Part shown: in pieces, positions 16,909 to 25,010 of the stretch
Numbering within the stretch: position 1 is the stretch's first letter
How the letters are laid out: every line of letters begins with the position of its first letter
NCBI RefSeq assembly: GCF_000337575.1
Contig: NZ_AOIM01000034.1
Coordinates: 78,860-142,859, forward strand
DNA: 64,000 nt
Direction: 5' to 3'
From: Natrialba hulunbeirensis JCM 10989
Lineage (GTDB): Archaea; Halobacteriota; Halobacteria; Halobacteriales; Natrialbaceae
Made by a program: the position numbers and the translations under genes
The notes under the pieces: generated by a model
Databases searched by the model: none
What the model saw: the letters and a program-made list of their open reading frames with translations, nothing else
What the model was told of the DNA's origin: nothing

Positions 16909-17976
16909 ATGCCCGAAACATCCGACAGGAAAGACGACCACATCCGCATCATCGAGGAGGAAGACGTCGAGACGGCAGGCACCGGCTTTGCCGACATCGA
17001 CCTCGTCCACGAGGCACTGCCGGAGATTCACCGCGACGAAATCGACACTACGATCGAGCTGTTCGGGCACGAGTTAGCGGCCCCGATCGTCATCGAGAGC
17101 ATGACCGGCGGCCACCCCAACACGACCAAGATCAACCGCGCACTCGCCGAAGCCGCCCAGGAGACGAACATCGCCATGGGCGTTGGCAGCCAGCGCGCCG
17201 GCCTCGAACTCGACGACGAGGACCTGATCGAGTCCTACACCGTCGTCCGCGACGTCGCCCCCGACGCCTTCCTCTACGGCAACGTCGGCGCGGCACAGCT
17301 ACTCGAGTACGACGTGGAGGACGTCGAGGCGGCCGTCGATATGATCGACGCGGACGCGATGGCGATCCACCTCAACTTCTTGCAGGAAGCCGTCCAGCCT
17401 GAGGGTGACGTCGACGCTCGGGGCTGTCTCGCCGAAATCGGCCACGTCGCGAGCGACCTCTCCGTGCCGGTCGTCGTCAAGGAGACGGGCAACGGTATCT
17501 CGCGCAAGACCGCGAGTCGCCTCACCGACGCCGGCGTTGACGCCATCGACGTGGCCGGCCAGGGCGGCACCACGTGGTCCGGCATCGAATCCTATCGCGC
17601 CGCCGCCGTCGGCGCGTCCCGCCAGGAGAAGATCGGGCAACTGTTTCGCGCCTGGGGCGTCCCGACTGCCGTGAGTACATTCGAGTCCGCGTCGATGCAC
17701 GACTGTGTGATCGCAAGCGGCGGCGTCCGCTCGGGACTCGACATCGCGAAGGCAATCGCCCTCGGTGCTCGTGCGGGCGGTCTCGCCAAGCCGTTCCTCG
17801 GCCCGGCAGGCCAGGGCACCGATGCAGTCGTCGATTTGATCGAACAGCTCGAACTCGAACTGCGAACGGCGATGTTCGTCACGGGGTCGGCCTCCGTCGC
17901 TGACTTACAGGAAGCAGAGTACGTCGTTGGCGGCCGAACGAAGCAGTATCTCGACGAGCGCCAGCGTCGCCGGTAA
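16909..17976 (+). CDS. fni: Type 2 isopentenyl-diphosphate delta-isomerase (FMN-dependent)
   Basis: Converts IPP to DMAPP in the mevalonate-derived isoprenoid pathway that feeds archaeal ether lipids, carotenoids and dolichol; needs reduced FMN. The 355-residue protein has DRKDDHIRI at the N-terminus, [60 protein letters not shown], a [10 protein letters not shown] loop, then [28 protein letters not shown] for FMN phosphate binding. All are characteristic of type 2 enzymes. The ATG at 16909 is preferred over one at 16858, which adds a Pro/Ser-rich stretch without conservation. Transcribed alone, divergent from the small membrane protein. Confidence 0.95.
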   Translation: MPETSDRKDDHIRIIEEEDVETAGTGFADIDLVHEALPEIHRDEIDTTIELFGHELAAPIVIESMTGGHPNTTKINRALAEAAQETNIAMGVGSQRAGLELDDEDLIESYTVVRDVAPDAFLYGNVGAAQLLEYDVEDVEAAVDMIDADAMAIHLNFLQEAVQPEGDVDARGCLAEIGHVASDLSVPVVVKETGNGISRKTASRLTDAGVDAIDVAGQGGTTWSGIESYRAAAVGASRQEKIGQLFRAWGVPTAVSTFESASMHDCVIASGGVRSGLDIAKAIALGARAGGLAKPFLGPAGQGTDAVVDLIEQLELELRTAMFVTGSASVADLQEAEYVVGGRTKQYLDERQRRR

Positions 17977-18150
17977 GCGCTGACTCCTTTCCTCCCCTCT
18001 CGCGTCGTTATCTTGCTGGTTACTGACGGCCGTTTTCGGAACGTGATCGTTCAGTTGGTACTGATGCAGTGCCAGTGCCAGTACTAATATTCGTTCTCGT
18101 GTCAGTAGTTGTCCAGCCAACAAGCGTCAACGACTGTTACTGACAGTGAC

Positions 18151-18166
18151 AGCGATAGCTATCGCT
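18151..18166. repeat. Perfect 16-bp palindrome
   Basis: AGCGATAGCTATCGCT reads identically on both strands. It lies in the 230-bp convergent gap between the isomerase stop (17976) and the end of the histone-fold gene (18207). It may be a hairpin terminator or protein-binding site; no gene is otherwise visible in this gap. Confidence 0.6.
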
Positions 18167-18206
18167 CACCAGTGTAACGTACGAAAGAATTGTGGTAAAC
18201 GCTACC

Positions 18207-18374
18207 TTACAGGTCGCGCGGCTGGACCGTCTTTCGGTCGTTTGCCTCTGCGCGACGTGCAGCGTCTTCGAGGAGTTCGTCGACTTCCTCGTCGAGTGCG
18301 TCGTAGAAGTCCGAGGCGACGTTCTTGTCATCGAGCGCTTCCTTCACAGCAGCTTTGACGATAAGGTCTGCCAT
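18207..18374 (-). CDS. Single histone-fold (DUF1931-type) protein
   Basis: A 55-residue protein reading MADLIVKAAVKEALDDKN, then VASDFYDALDEEVDELLEDA, then ARRAEANDRKTVQPRDL before TAA. The sequence follows one histone fold without its last helix: a short helix 1 ending in a KEAL segment, a loop, a long central helix 2 (DFYDALDEEVDELLEDAARRAEAN), then loop 2 with the R-K-T-V-x-P-R-D-L motif that begins helix 3 in archaeal histones. This matches what is known as DUF1931-type proteins in haloarchaea. It is very acidic, as halophilic proteins are. A TATA-like element at 18401-18409 supports the start. Dimerisation or DNA binding is inferred, not shown. Confidence 0.85.
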   Translation of the reverse strand: MADLIVKAAVKEALDDKNVASDFYDALDEEVDELLEDAARRAEANDRKTVQPRDL

Positions 18375-18400
18375 ACGATGTAGCGATTTCCCTTTCCACC

Positions 18401-18409
18401 ATATAAATG
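18401..18409 (-). promoter_or_regulatory. TATA box of the histone-fold gene
   Basis: Minus strand reads CATTTATAT, about 30 nt upstream of the ATG at 18374, leaving a leader of at most a few nucleotides. Confidence 0.6.
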
Positions 18410-18487
18410 CTTTGGTTATTTACGGAAATACCGGGTCGTCAGCGGTTGCGACGCCCATTTCGGGGGGTCCGATCACCGGAAAGTATA

Positions 18488-18501
18488 TGACTTATGAGTC
18501 A
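18488..18501. promoter_or_regulatory. Inverted repeat TGACT-TATG-AGTCA
   Basis: A 5-bp inverted repeat with a 4-nt spacer, overlapping a TATA-like AGTATATGA, in the divergent region between the histone-fold gene and larB. It resembles an operator, but the promoter would start about 120 nt before larB, so the assignment is weak. Confidence 0.3.
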
Positions 18502-18632
18502 CGCGAACGGTCTTTCACCCGTTCGAGCGCATCGATTCTGCTCGCGCGCGCCGCTGGGTCCTCTCGCGCGCGGTTTCGACACCTCCCTCGTCGGTCCGAC
18601 GGATTCGAGTATCGCGGCCCCCCATCGAACGT

Positions 18633-19394
18633 ATGCGCGAACTTCTCGATGCCGTCGCCGACGGCACCCTCTCTCCCGAACAGGCCGAGGCCGAACTCAA
18701 TGGCTACGTCACCGGCGAGGCCGGCCGCTTCGACGCGGCCAGACAGTCACGACGAGGCATTCCCGAGGCGATCCTCGCCGAGGGCAAGTCCGCCGCACAG
18801 GTCGTCGCGCTCGCAGAGACCGCACTCGAGACGACCGACCGGGCGCTGCTCACTCGTGTCAGTGACGACCAGATCGACGCGCTCCGAACGGCGCTGGCCG
18901 ATTCCGCGCCTGATGCGACGATCGAGCGCCGTGGCACGACCGTCCGCGTTGTCGGCTCCGACTTCGATCAGCCGACACTCGAGGCGACTGTCGGTATCGT
19001 GACGGCCGGCACGGTCGACAAGCCAGTCGCCGACGAAGCCGAAATCGTCTGTGCAGACGCCGGCGCAACGATCGACCGGGTGGACGACGTTGGCGTTGCG
19101 GCCCTCGCACGGACACTCGATCAGGTCGAGCGCTTTCGCGACGCGGACGTCTTGATCGTCGCCGCGGGGCGGGAGGGTGCGCTGCCGACCGTCATCGCCG
19201 GTCTCGTCGATACGCCGGTTATCGCGGTTCCCGTCTCGAGTGGCTACGGTCACGGCGGCGACGGTGAGGCAGCCTTGGCGGGCCTGCTCCAGTCCTGTAC
19301 GGTGCTCTCGGTCGTCAACATCGACGCCGGCTTCGTTGCTGGCGCACAAGCGACCCTGATTTCGCGCGCGATCCATGGGGCTCAAGACTACTAA
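18633..19394 (+). CDS. larB: LarB, nicotinate adenine dinucleotide carboxylase/hydrolase
   Basis: First enzyme of nickel-pincer nucleotide synthesis; carboxylates the pyridinium ring of NaAD and releases AMP. The cofactor serves lactate racemase-like enzymes. The 253-residue protein has a helical N-terminal region (LSPEQAEAELNGYV, then RRGIPEAILAEGKS, a LarB hallmark). An AIRC/PurE-like domain starts around residue 115 with TVGIVTAGTVDKPVADEAE, followed by DVLIVAAGREGALPTVIAGLVDTPVIAVPVSSGYG. The C-terminus contains LLQSCTVLSVVNIDAGF with the probable catalytic cysteine. No larA, larC or larE is visible nearby. The ATG start directly precedes the conserved helix. Confidence 0.92.
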   Translation: MRELLDAVADGTLSPEQAEAELNGYVTGEAGRFDAARQSRRGIPEAILAEGKSAAQVVALAETALETTDRALLTRVSDDQIDALRTALADSAPDATIERRGTTVRVVGSDFDQPTLEATVGIVTAGTVDKPVADEAEIVCADAGATIDRVDDVGVAALARTLDQVERFRDADVLIVAAGREGALPTVIAGLVDTPVIAVPVSSGYGHGGDGEAALAGLLQSCTVLSVVNIDAGFVAGAQATLISRAIHGAQDY

Positions 19395-19511
19395 GGTTGT
19401 TCGTACCAAAAGATAATCTCAGTAGTGACAAACTGCATAACTCGTTCTAGGAAGGATTTTTATTTCTTCTACGAATAGTACTGGGTGCCGGTGAACTCGC
19501 CGGTGTAACCC

Positions 19512-19661
19512 ATGCCCAAGTGTGACCACTGCGACGCGCACGTTTCCGAACGGTTCGCGCGTGTCTTCGCCGACGCACACGGCGAAATCCGCGCGTGTAT
19601 TAGCTGCTCGGCCAATGCGGGGATCGCTGAAGCCTCACGCGAGCGTGCCCGTCAATTATAG
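19512..19661 (+). CDS. 49-residue zinc-finger mini-protein
   Basis: A gene too short for most callers. It reads MPKCDHCDAHVSERFARVF, an acidic turn, then IRACISCSANAGIAEASRE and RARQL before TAG. Two CxxC pairs (Cys4/Cys7 and a pair near residues 29-32) form an obvious zinc knuckle, and the C-terminus is an amphipathic helix. The layout matches haloarchaeal one-domain zinc-finger mini-proteins, some of which affect swarming or biofilm formation; the specific role of this one is unknown. Start ATG at 19512; a T-rich TTTTTATTTC lies about 55 nt upstream. Confidence 0.82.
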   Translation: MPKCDHCDAHVSERFARVFADAHGEIRACISCSANAGIAEASRERARQL

Positions 19662-19828
19662 TGCCAACCGACCCGACCCGCTACGAACTGCACACCTCAA
19701 CTGACGACTCCGTACTCGGACGAGGTCCTTTTTGTTGCGTGTTGCCATCTCCTGTATGAGTTGTTGTCCAGCGTTTGCCAGCGTTCTCGGCCCCGTCGTT
19801 GATCCTCGCTGCTCGAGTCACAGGAATG

Positions 19829-19836
19829 TTTATTTG
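19829..19836 (+). promoter_or_regulatory. TATA box of the 140-residue membrane protein
   Basis: TTTATTTG centred about 28 nt before the ATG at 19860, consistent with a leaderless transcript. Confidence 0.6.
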
Positions 19837-19859
19837 CAGACTGGACAAACCTTCTCGAA

Positions 19860-20282
19860 ATGAGGCAGACAGTCGACCCCGACTTCGAGTTCGACCGCAG
19901 ACCCGTGCTCTGGGGCGCGATTGCAGTCGTGATCCTGGGGTTCGCCGTGAACTTTCTCCTGAACCGACCGCTGTGGCTCGTTCTGGTCGCGCTGGTCGGT
20001 GGCGGTGTCGCGGCCGCACGGAGTGACTTCTACGAGGTCCCGGCCAACAACGGCGCCGTCGCAGCGGTCCTCGGGACGCTCGCGCTGATCCCGTTTCTGG
20101 CGTTCGCACGCGTCTCCTGGTTGTTCGGTATCGAGGGCAGCGGCGATACGCTGTTTCTCTCGGCCGTTCTCGGTCTCGCCTGGGTCGCCATCGTCCTCAT
20201 TGTGCTCGCGCCGCTCGGATACGTTGGCGGGATGCTCGTCGATATGATCCGCCGCCGGATCGGCGGACCGATCGGCTACTGA
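19860..20282 (+). CDS. Four-helix membrane protein (DUF5518-like build)
   Basis: A 140-residue protein. After a polar start (MRQTVDPDFEFDRRP) come four hydrophobic segments: LWGAIAVVILGFAVNFLL, LWLVLVALVGGGVAAA, AAVLGTLALIPFLAFARVSW and LFLSAVLGLAWVAIVLIVLAPLGYVGGM. A short basic tail (IRRRIGG) follows. The second helix ends before a conserved-looking SDFYEVPANNGAVA turn, similar to the gain-of-glycine turn of DUF5518 proteins such as the one at 11495. No catalytic residues. The start is fixed by the TATA box 28 nt upstream. Probably monocistronic; function unknown. Confidence 0.78.
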   Translation: MRQTVDPDFEFDRRPVLWGAIAVVILGFAVNFLLNRPLWLVLVALVGGGVAAARSDFYEVPANNGAVAAVLGTLALIPFLAFARVSWLFGIEGSGDTLFLSAVLGLAWVAIVLIVLAPLGYVGGMLVDMIRRRIGGPIGY

Positions 20283-20463
20283 TCGCGACGTGGTTCGTCC
20301 ACTCCAGCCACTGCGTTCGTGCAGTTCAAGCCACTGCGTCCAACTTTGGGTCGGGTACACAGCCTCACTCTCTGTCCTGTTCTACAGTCTTCGCTTATCC
20401 ATCACAGCCACCCGGTCAATCCGATAGCATCCTTTTTCGGCCCCGTTTCCCTACACTCGTCCG

Positions 20464-20862
20464 ATGTCGGAGCCAGACGCCACAGGTCACTCTGCCGGTG
20501 GGGGACAGTCGGAGAGAAACGGGACCAGCACCGACACCGGCACCAACCCCGACCCCGACGCCGGCACCGAACCCGACCCCGACACCGGCACCGAACCCGA
20601 CACCGAAGCCGCCGACGGCCGCCACATCGTCTACGTACTCGAGTGCACCGACGGCTCGCTCTACACCGGCTATACGACCGACCTCGAGCGACGGGTCGCC
20701 GAGCATAACGCGGGCGAGGGCGCGAAGTACACCCGCGGGCGAACGCCGGTCGAAGTTTGCTATCACGAACGCTACGAGACGCGCTCGGCCGCCATGTCTC
20801 GTGAGTACGAGATCAAGCAGTTGACCCGCACACAGAAGGTGCGACTCGTTGGCCTCGAGTGA
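20464..20862 (+). CDS. GIY-YIG endonuclease-domain protein with disordered N-terminus
   Basis: A 132-residue protein. Residues 1-50 are low complexity, with tandem TGTxPDPD-like units rich in Thr, Asp and Pro. Residues 53-132 form a complete GIY-YIG domain of the short UvrC/SLX1-like type (YhbQ family). YVLECTDGSLYTGYT gives the two strands and the Tyr pair, DLERRVAEHNAG the catalytic Arg, and AAMSREYEIKQLTR the metal-binding Glu helix. Such stand-alone domains are structure-specific nicking enzymes or of unknown role. The repeat-rich N-terminus is typical of halophile linkers, and a downstream start cannot be ruled out. Confidence 0.88.
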   Translation: MSEPDATGHSAGGGQSERNGTSTDTGTNPDPDAGTEPDPDTGTEPDTEAADGRHIVYVLECTDGSLYTGYTTDLERRVAEHNAGEGAKYTRGRTPVEVCYHERYETRSAAMSREYEIKQLTRTQKVRLVGLE

Positions 20863-21046
20863 GGCCCCGATTGTGGCGCACTTCGAGTACGGGAGTCGGT
20901 CGCCACAGGGGGGTTCGAAGAACAGGCATGAACCGGTCGGATCTCTCTGGGAATCCACCGGCAAGCGTTCTTTGCCCGCGGCTACTGCCTACCGGCGAAC
21001 GGCGTTCGAACTGCTCCGCTATCGACGCAATTGTGTCTTCAGATAG

Positions 21047-21054
21047 TATTTATC
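21047..21054 (+). promoter_or_regulatory. TATA box of the 358-residue protein gene
   Basis: TATTTATC centred about 28 nt before the GTG at 21078. This favours the GTG over the in-frame ATG at 21105. Confidence 0.55.
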
Positions 21055-21077
21055 TCCATCTCTCCGAAAAATAGATA

Positions 21078-22154
21078 GTGGCGGTTGCTGTCCGTACGAA
21101 CGATATGGACATTGACGATCTCAAACAGCCGGAGTATACTGGCGAGAATCGCTGCCTACCGTGTACGCTGGTCAACCTGGCGATTGCCGCGGTTGCTGGC
21201 TGGCTCGTCGCTCGGAAACACAGGGCCGCCGGCATCCTCGTGCTTGCCGTCTCGACTGCGATAATCTACTTTCGTGGCTATCTCGTCCCCGGGACGCCGA
21301 CGTTAACCAAACGGTATCTGCCGGCGGACGTGTTACGCCTGTTCGGCAAGGAGCAAGACCCCGAAATCGCCGGCGGGTTCCAGGGCGTCGATGCCGGTAC
21401 GGTCTCGAGTGGAGCCGATGTCGACTCGATGGCCAACGAGCAGATCGGCATCGACACCACTGACGCTCACGCTGGCGTTGACACGACCGACCCGGACGAC
21501 GCTACCGTCCACTTCGATCCGATGGTCGAGCCGCCCGGCCCCGACGCAACGGTGCAGTCTGAACCGCCGGCTCACTATGTCGACGGCGACGATGACGGTG
21601 ATGGCGACGACGACGGTGGTTCCGATCCCGAAGCCATCGACCTCGAGGCGTACTTCCTCGAGCACGAGGTCATCGAGCCCTGCGAGGACATCGATGACCT
21701 CTGTCTCACCGCAGCATTCGACCGGGTCTGGTTCGACGAAATCGACGCCGTTGACGTGGAATCCATCGAGCGTGCCGACATCGTCGAGGCGTTCGACTTC
21801 GAGGCTGACCTCGACGAGTTGGATCTCGAGCCCCGCGGCGACGGCCTGGTCCTCCGTGCAAACCGCCAGGCCGTTGGACGGTGGCCGTCCAGGACGGCGT
21901 TACTCGCCGATGTCGCCGCGAGTCGCACCCTCGCGGAGTGGATGCCCGACTGGGACACACACGACCCGCAGATGAAGGGCGAGATCTGTAACGCGCTCCG
22001 AATGTTCTTAGAGGAGTGTCCGACCGGCGGCGATGTACACATGACGGAGGAGGTTGTCGAGTCCTGTTGTACGTCCCACGACGTGATCGCCGTGATCTGC
22101 GAGAAGTCGGGCGATCGGCTGTTCGAGCATCGCTTCGACGCGGCCGAGGCCTAA
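21078..22154 (+). CDS. Haloarchaeal membrane-anchored acidic protein of unknown function
   Basis: A 358-residue protein. A CLPC pair (NRCLPCTLVN) directly precedes one or two membrane helices (LVNLAIAAVAGWLVA and AAGILVLAVSTAIIYF) at about 25-75. An acidic linker at 100-190 contains a DGDDDGDGDDDGG run. A C-terminal domain at about 195-355 has CEDIDDLCLTAAF, SRTLAEWMPDWD, CNALRMFLEECPTGG and ESCCTSHDVIAVICEKSGDRLFEHRF. The many cysteines could bind metal or form disulphides. I do not recognise an enzyme family. The GTG start at 21078 is chosen on promoter spacing. Confidence 0.8.
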   Translation: MAVAVRTNDMDIDDLKQPEYTGENRCLPCTLVNLAIAAVAGWLVARKHRAAGILVLAVSTAIIYFRGYLVPGTPTLTKRYLPADVLRLFGKEQDPEIAGGFQGVDAGTVSSGADVDSMANEQIGIDTTDAHAGVDTTDPDDATVHFDPMVEPPGPDATVQSEPPAHYVDGDDDGDGDDDGGSDPEAIDLEAYFLEHEVIEPCEDIDDLCLTAAFDRVWFDEIDAVDVESIERADIVEAFDFEADLDELDLEPRGDGLVLRANRQAVGRWPSRTALLADVAASRTLAEWMPDWDTHDPQMKGEICNALRMFLEECPTGGDVHMTEEVVESCCTSHDVIAVICEKSGDRLFEHRFDAAEA

Positions 22155-22269
22155 TACGGACTGCCGTATCGACGTCCCGATTCGACCGTAGCCGTATTGC
22201 AGTTGGGCCGGCAATGACGTCCAGTAAACAGTCTGTGTCGCGTTCGTCTCGTGTTGAACCGGTCGTCGT

Positions 22270-22863
22270 TCAATCGTCGTCGGCCGCCCGCGTCGACGTG
22301 ACACTGGGATCGATGAACGCGTACTCGGCGAGGTTCTGCCCGAGCTTTTCTACCCGCTCTTGCAGGTCGGTGTCGCGGAACCGACGCCCGTCAATGGCGT
22401 CGGGGTCGTTCTCGAACTTCGCCTTTGCGTTGCGAAGACCAACCTGGTGGGGCAGGACCCAGCCGTGGACGCCCCGCACCGTGATTCGGAGGTGGTCGAG
22501 CGTCGAGCCGTAGCTGCCGCCGCCGGCGGTCGCGAGCAGGCCGACGGTGGTGTCCTCGTACTCATCCCAGCCGCAGTAGTCGTGGAAGTTCTTCAGTGCA
22601 CCCGAGTACGAGCCGTGGTAGACCGGCGTGCCGAGGGCGACGGCGTCTGCCTCCCGCACGAAGGCTTTCACCTCCTGTTCGTCGCCCTGCTCGTCGACGT
22701 CGGGATCGTAAAGCGGCAGGTCGTACTCGCGGAGGTCGAGCAGCGTCGTTTCGGCACCGGCCTCGGCGGCTGCTCGCAGGACGTACTGCAGTGCGGTTCG
22801 CGTGTAGCTCTCCTCGCGAAGGCTTCCGCTGACTGCGAGGACGGAGGGTGTGGAGCGGCTCAT
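22270..22863 (-). CDS. NADPH-dependent FMN reductase family protein
   Basis: A 197-residue flavodoxin-fold protein. It opens VLAVSGSLREESYTRTAL, the phosphate-binding loop of the SsuE/ArsH/YieF family. LREYDLPLYDPDVD follows, then the FMN contact ADAVALGTPVYHGSYSGALKNFHDY and VGLLATAGGGSYGSTLDHLR. Members reduce FMN or quinones with NAD(P)H and often help in redox stress or supply reduced flavin. It starts at ATG 22863; the open frame continues upstream without conservation. It is divergent from the phosphohexomutase gene. The physiological acceptor is unknown. Confidence 0.9.
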   Translation of the reverse strand: MSRSTPSVLAVSGSLREESYTRTALQYVLRAAAEAGAETTLLDLREYDLPLYDPDVDEQGDEQEVKAFVREADAVALGTPVYHGSYSGALKNFHDYCGWDEYEDTTVGLLATAGGGSYGSTLDHLRITVRGVHGWVLPHQVGLRNAKAKFENDPDAIDGRRFRDTDLQERVEKLGQNLAEYAFIDPSVTSTRAADDD

Positions 22864-23023
22864 TGGTTGAGGTAACGTGAACTGGCCCAATGTGCGTGTC
22901 GCTTCGATGTGCGTGTAACCCACGTACCGGCCCGTCTGTACAGTTACCCGTGCTGCAAGTCTATCGTCTCGACCAGTGGACTGCAGCGTCGCTTTTTTCG
23001 CATCCGGCAGTGAGTCCACGCCT

Positions 23024-24460
23024 ATGGACGCCATCACGTTCGGCACCGACGGCTGGCGAGCGACACTCGAGACGTTCACGACGCCGCGCGTCCGCATGGT
23101 CGGCCAGGGCGTCGCGACGTACCTCACCGATGAGGGTTGGGACGCCCCCGTCGTCGTCGGCTACGACGCCCGCGAGAGTTCCCGCGGATTTGCTGAAGAA
23201 CTCGCCAGAGTGCTGTGTGCGAACGGCTTCGACGTGCTACTCCCCGAGCGAGACTGCCCGACGCCGCACGTGGCCCACGCGATCGTCGAGCGTGACCTTG
23301 CTGGCGGCCTCGCGATCACTGCCTCGCATAATCCCCCGGAGTACAACGGTGTGAAGTTCATTCCCCACACCGGCGCGCCGGCACTCCCCGACGTCACGGA
23401 CGCGATCGCCGACCGTCTCGCGGAGCCGGACCCGCTTCCCGACTCCGAGCACGGCTCCGTCCGGGAGGTTGATCTCGCGACGCCACACGCCGACGCGGTG
23501 TTCAATCTCGTCGGGTCGATCACTGAACGCGGCGAGGGCGATCCCGATCCCACCCTCGACCTTGGCGAAACAGACCTGACCGTCGCCTACGACGCCATGC
23601 ACGGCAGCGGCCGCGGCGTCACGGACGCCGCCCTCGAGCGCGCTGGCCTCACCGTCGAGCGCCTGCGCTGTGAGCGCGACCCCGACTTCGGCGGCGGCGC
23701 ACCCGAACCGGCCGCAGAGCACCTGACCGACCTGATCGATTCGGTTACCGACCCCGACAGCGCACCTACCCTCGGTCTCGCAAACGACGGCGACGCCGAC
23801 CGACTCGCCGTCGTCACACCCGCCCGCGGCTATCTCGACGAGAACCTCTTTTTTGCCGCGCTGTACGATTTCCTCCTCGAGTCCGACGCCGGCCCGGCGG
23901 TCCGCTCGGTCTCGACGACGTATCTCATCGACCGCGTCGCCGAGGCGCACGACGAGGCCGTCCACGAGGTCCCGGTCGGCTTCAAATGGGTCGCCCAGGC
24001 GATGGCCGACCACGACGCCCTCGTCGGCGGCGAGGAGTCCGGCGGCTTCACCGTTCGCGGCCACGTCCGCGAGAAGGACGGCGTCCTCGTCGCGCTGCTC
24101 GCAGCCGCCATGCACGCCGCGGAACCGATCGACGACCGAGTCGACCGACTGCTCGAGGCCCACGGGACCGTCGTCCAGGACAAGAGCAGCGTCGACTGTC
24201 CCGACGAGGAGAAGGCGCGCGTGCTCGGTGCACTCGAGTCGGAAATCCCTGAAACCGTCGCCGGCACGACGGTTGCGGACGTGAACACCGCGGATGGATT
24301 CAAGCTGCTACTCGAGGACGGTTCGTGGCTGCTCGTGCGCCCGAGCGGGACGGAGCCCGTGTTGCGAGTCTACGCCGAGGCCGAGACGGACGACCGCGTG
24401 GCGACGCTGCTCGACGCTGGCGAGTCATTGGTCGAACCGCTCGTCGAGTCACACGGCTGA
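23024..24460 (+). CDS. Phosphoglucomutase/phosphomannomutase family enzyme
   Basis: Alpha-D-phosphohexomutase of 478 residues; moves phosphate between C6 and C1 of hexoses for sugar nucleotides used in glycosylation. Motifs in order: FGTDGWRA at the N-terminus, the phosphoserine loop ITASHNPPEYNG with Ser101, the Mg-binding NDGDADR around 251, the sugar-specificity loop GGEESGG near 345, and the C-terminal phosphate-binding RPSGTEPVLRVYAE. All four domains are complete. ATG 23024 is preferred over an in-frame start 16 codons upstream because the conserved ITFGTDGWR begins there. Whether glucose, mannose or glucosamine phosphate is the substrate is undecided. Confidence 0.94.
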   Translation: MDAITFGTDGWRATLETFTTPRVRMVGQGVATYLTDEGWDAPVVVGYDARESSRGFAEELARVLCANGFDVLLPERDCPTPHVAHAIVERDLAGGLAITASHNPPEYNGVKFIPHTGAPALPDVTDAIADRLAEPDPLPDSEHGSVREVDLATPHADAVFNLVGSITERGEGDPDPTLDLGETDLTVAYDAMHGSGRGVTDAALERAGLTVERLRCERDPDFGGGAPEPAAEHLTDLIDSVTDPDSAPTLGLANDGDADRLAVVTPARGYLDENLFFAALYDFLLESDAGPAVRSVSTTYLIDRVAEAHDEAVHEVPVGFKWVAQAMADHDALVGGEESGGFTVRGHVREKDGVLVALLAAAMHAAEPIDDRVDRLLEAHGTVVQDKSSVDCPDEEKARVLGALESEIPETVAGTTVADVNTADGFKLLLEDGSWLLVRPSGTEPVLRVYAEAETDDRVATLLDAGESLVEPLVESHG

Positions 24461-24546
24461 GCGATTGGGCCGGTGACCAGTCAGCCGGTGGGCTGGTTGC
24501 GTGTTCCGGGCTTGCACTTACCGGCTCGGTCGTCGATGAGTCGGAC

Positions 24547-24957
24547 ATGGACAATCGACGCGAGGACGCCGCCTACACCGAGTTAGATCCGGACACTTGG
24601 CACCAGAACGACGAGGGGAGCTACTACATCGACTGCCCCGAGTGTGGCTCGGCGGCGACGCTGATGAACGTGGTTCAACACGGCCGCTGTAACGGCTATC
24701 TCGACCAGCGAGCGGGAGAGACCGAACTCGACGAGGAGGCGATGGGCTGTACGGCGACGCTCTGGTTCGAACTCGGATATGTTTCGAATCCGGAATCTGA
24801 GGACGAGGCGACGGCTGGCGACGATGTAGCCGCTGATGGTAACGCGAGGGCTGCTGAGGACGACACAGAGACGAGCATCGAGTCTGACGAGGGAGTCCCA
24901 GCAGAGGGAGAACCGGTGGGAGCGGAGGGAACGGTAGACGAAGATCAGGAAAACTGA
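24547..24957 (+). CDS. Small acidic protein with CPECG zinc-ribbon-like motif
   Basis: A 136-residue protein starting MDNRREDAAYTELDPDTW. The core at residues 20-80 contains YYIDCPECGSAATL, HGRCNGYLD and MGCTATLWFELGY, giving four cysteines that could form one zinc site plus short strands. The C-terminal 50 residues are an Asp/Glu/Ala/Gly tail. There is no signal peptide. The stop codon lies inside a 9-bp tandem repeat array (24953-24997), so the length of the C-terminus may vary between strains. Function unknown; a nucleic-acid or protein-binding ribbon is possible. Confidence 0.8.
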   Translation: MDNRREDAAYTELDPDTWHQNDEGSYYIDCPECGSAATLMNVVQHGRCNGYLDQRAGETELDEEAMGCTATLWFELGYVSNPESEDEATAGDDVAADGNARAAEDDTETSIESDEGVPAEGEPVGAEGTVDEDQEN

Positions 24958-24997
24958 ATTGACTGAATTGACTGAACTGACTGAACTGGTTGAACTG
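24953..24997. repeat. Five tandem copies of a 9-bp unit
   Basis: The unit ACTGAAYTG is repeated at 24953, 24962, 24971, 24980 and, with two changes, 24989. It spans the stop codon of the zinc-ribbon-like gene and the gap to the convergent cysE. Slippage here would be silent or only alter the tail. Confidence 0.9.
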
Positions 24998-25010
24998 AGT
25001 CTCCAAATCG

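Noticed and set aside
20520-20620. Direct repeats in the GIY-YIG gene and similar GC-rich repeats elsewhere (41145-41170, 58670-58710, 30680-30720)
   Set aside because: They encode Thr/Asp/Pro or Gly/Pro low-complexity linkers of halophilic proteins and are not mobile or CRISPR repeats.
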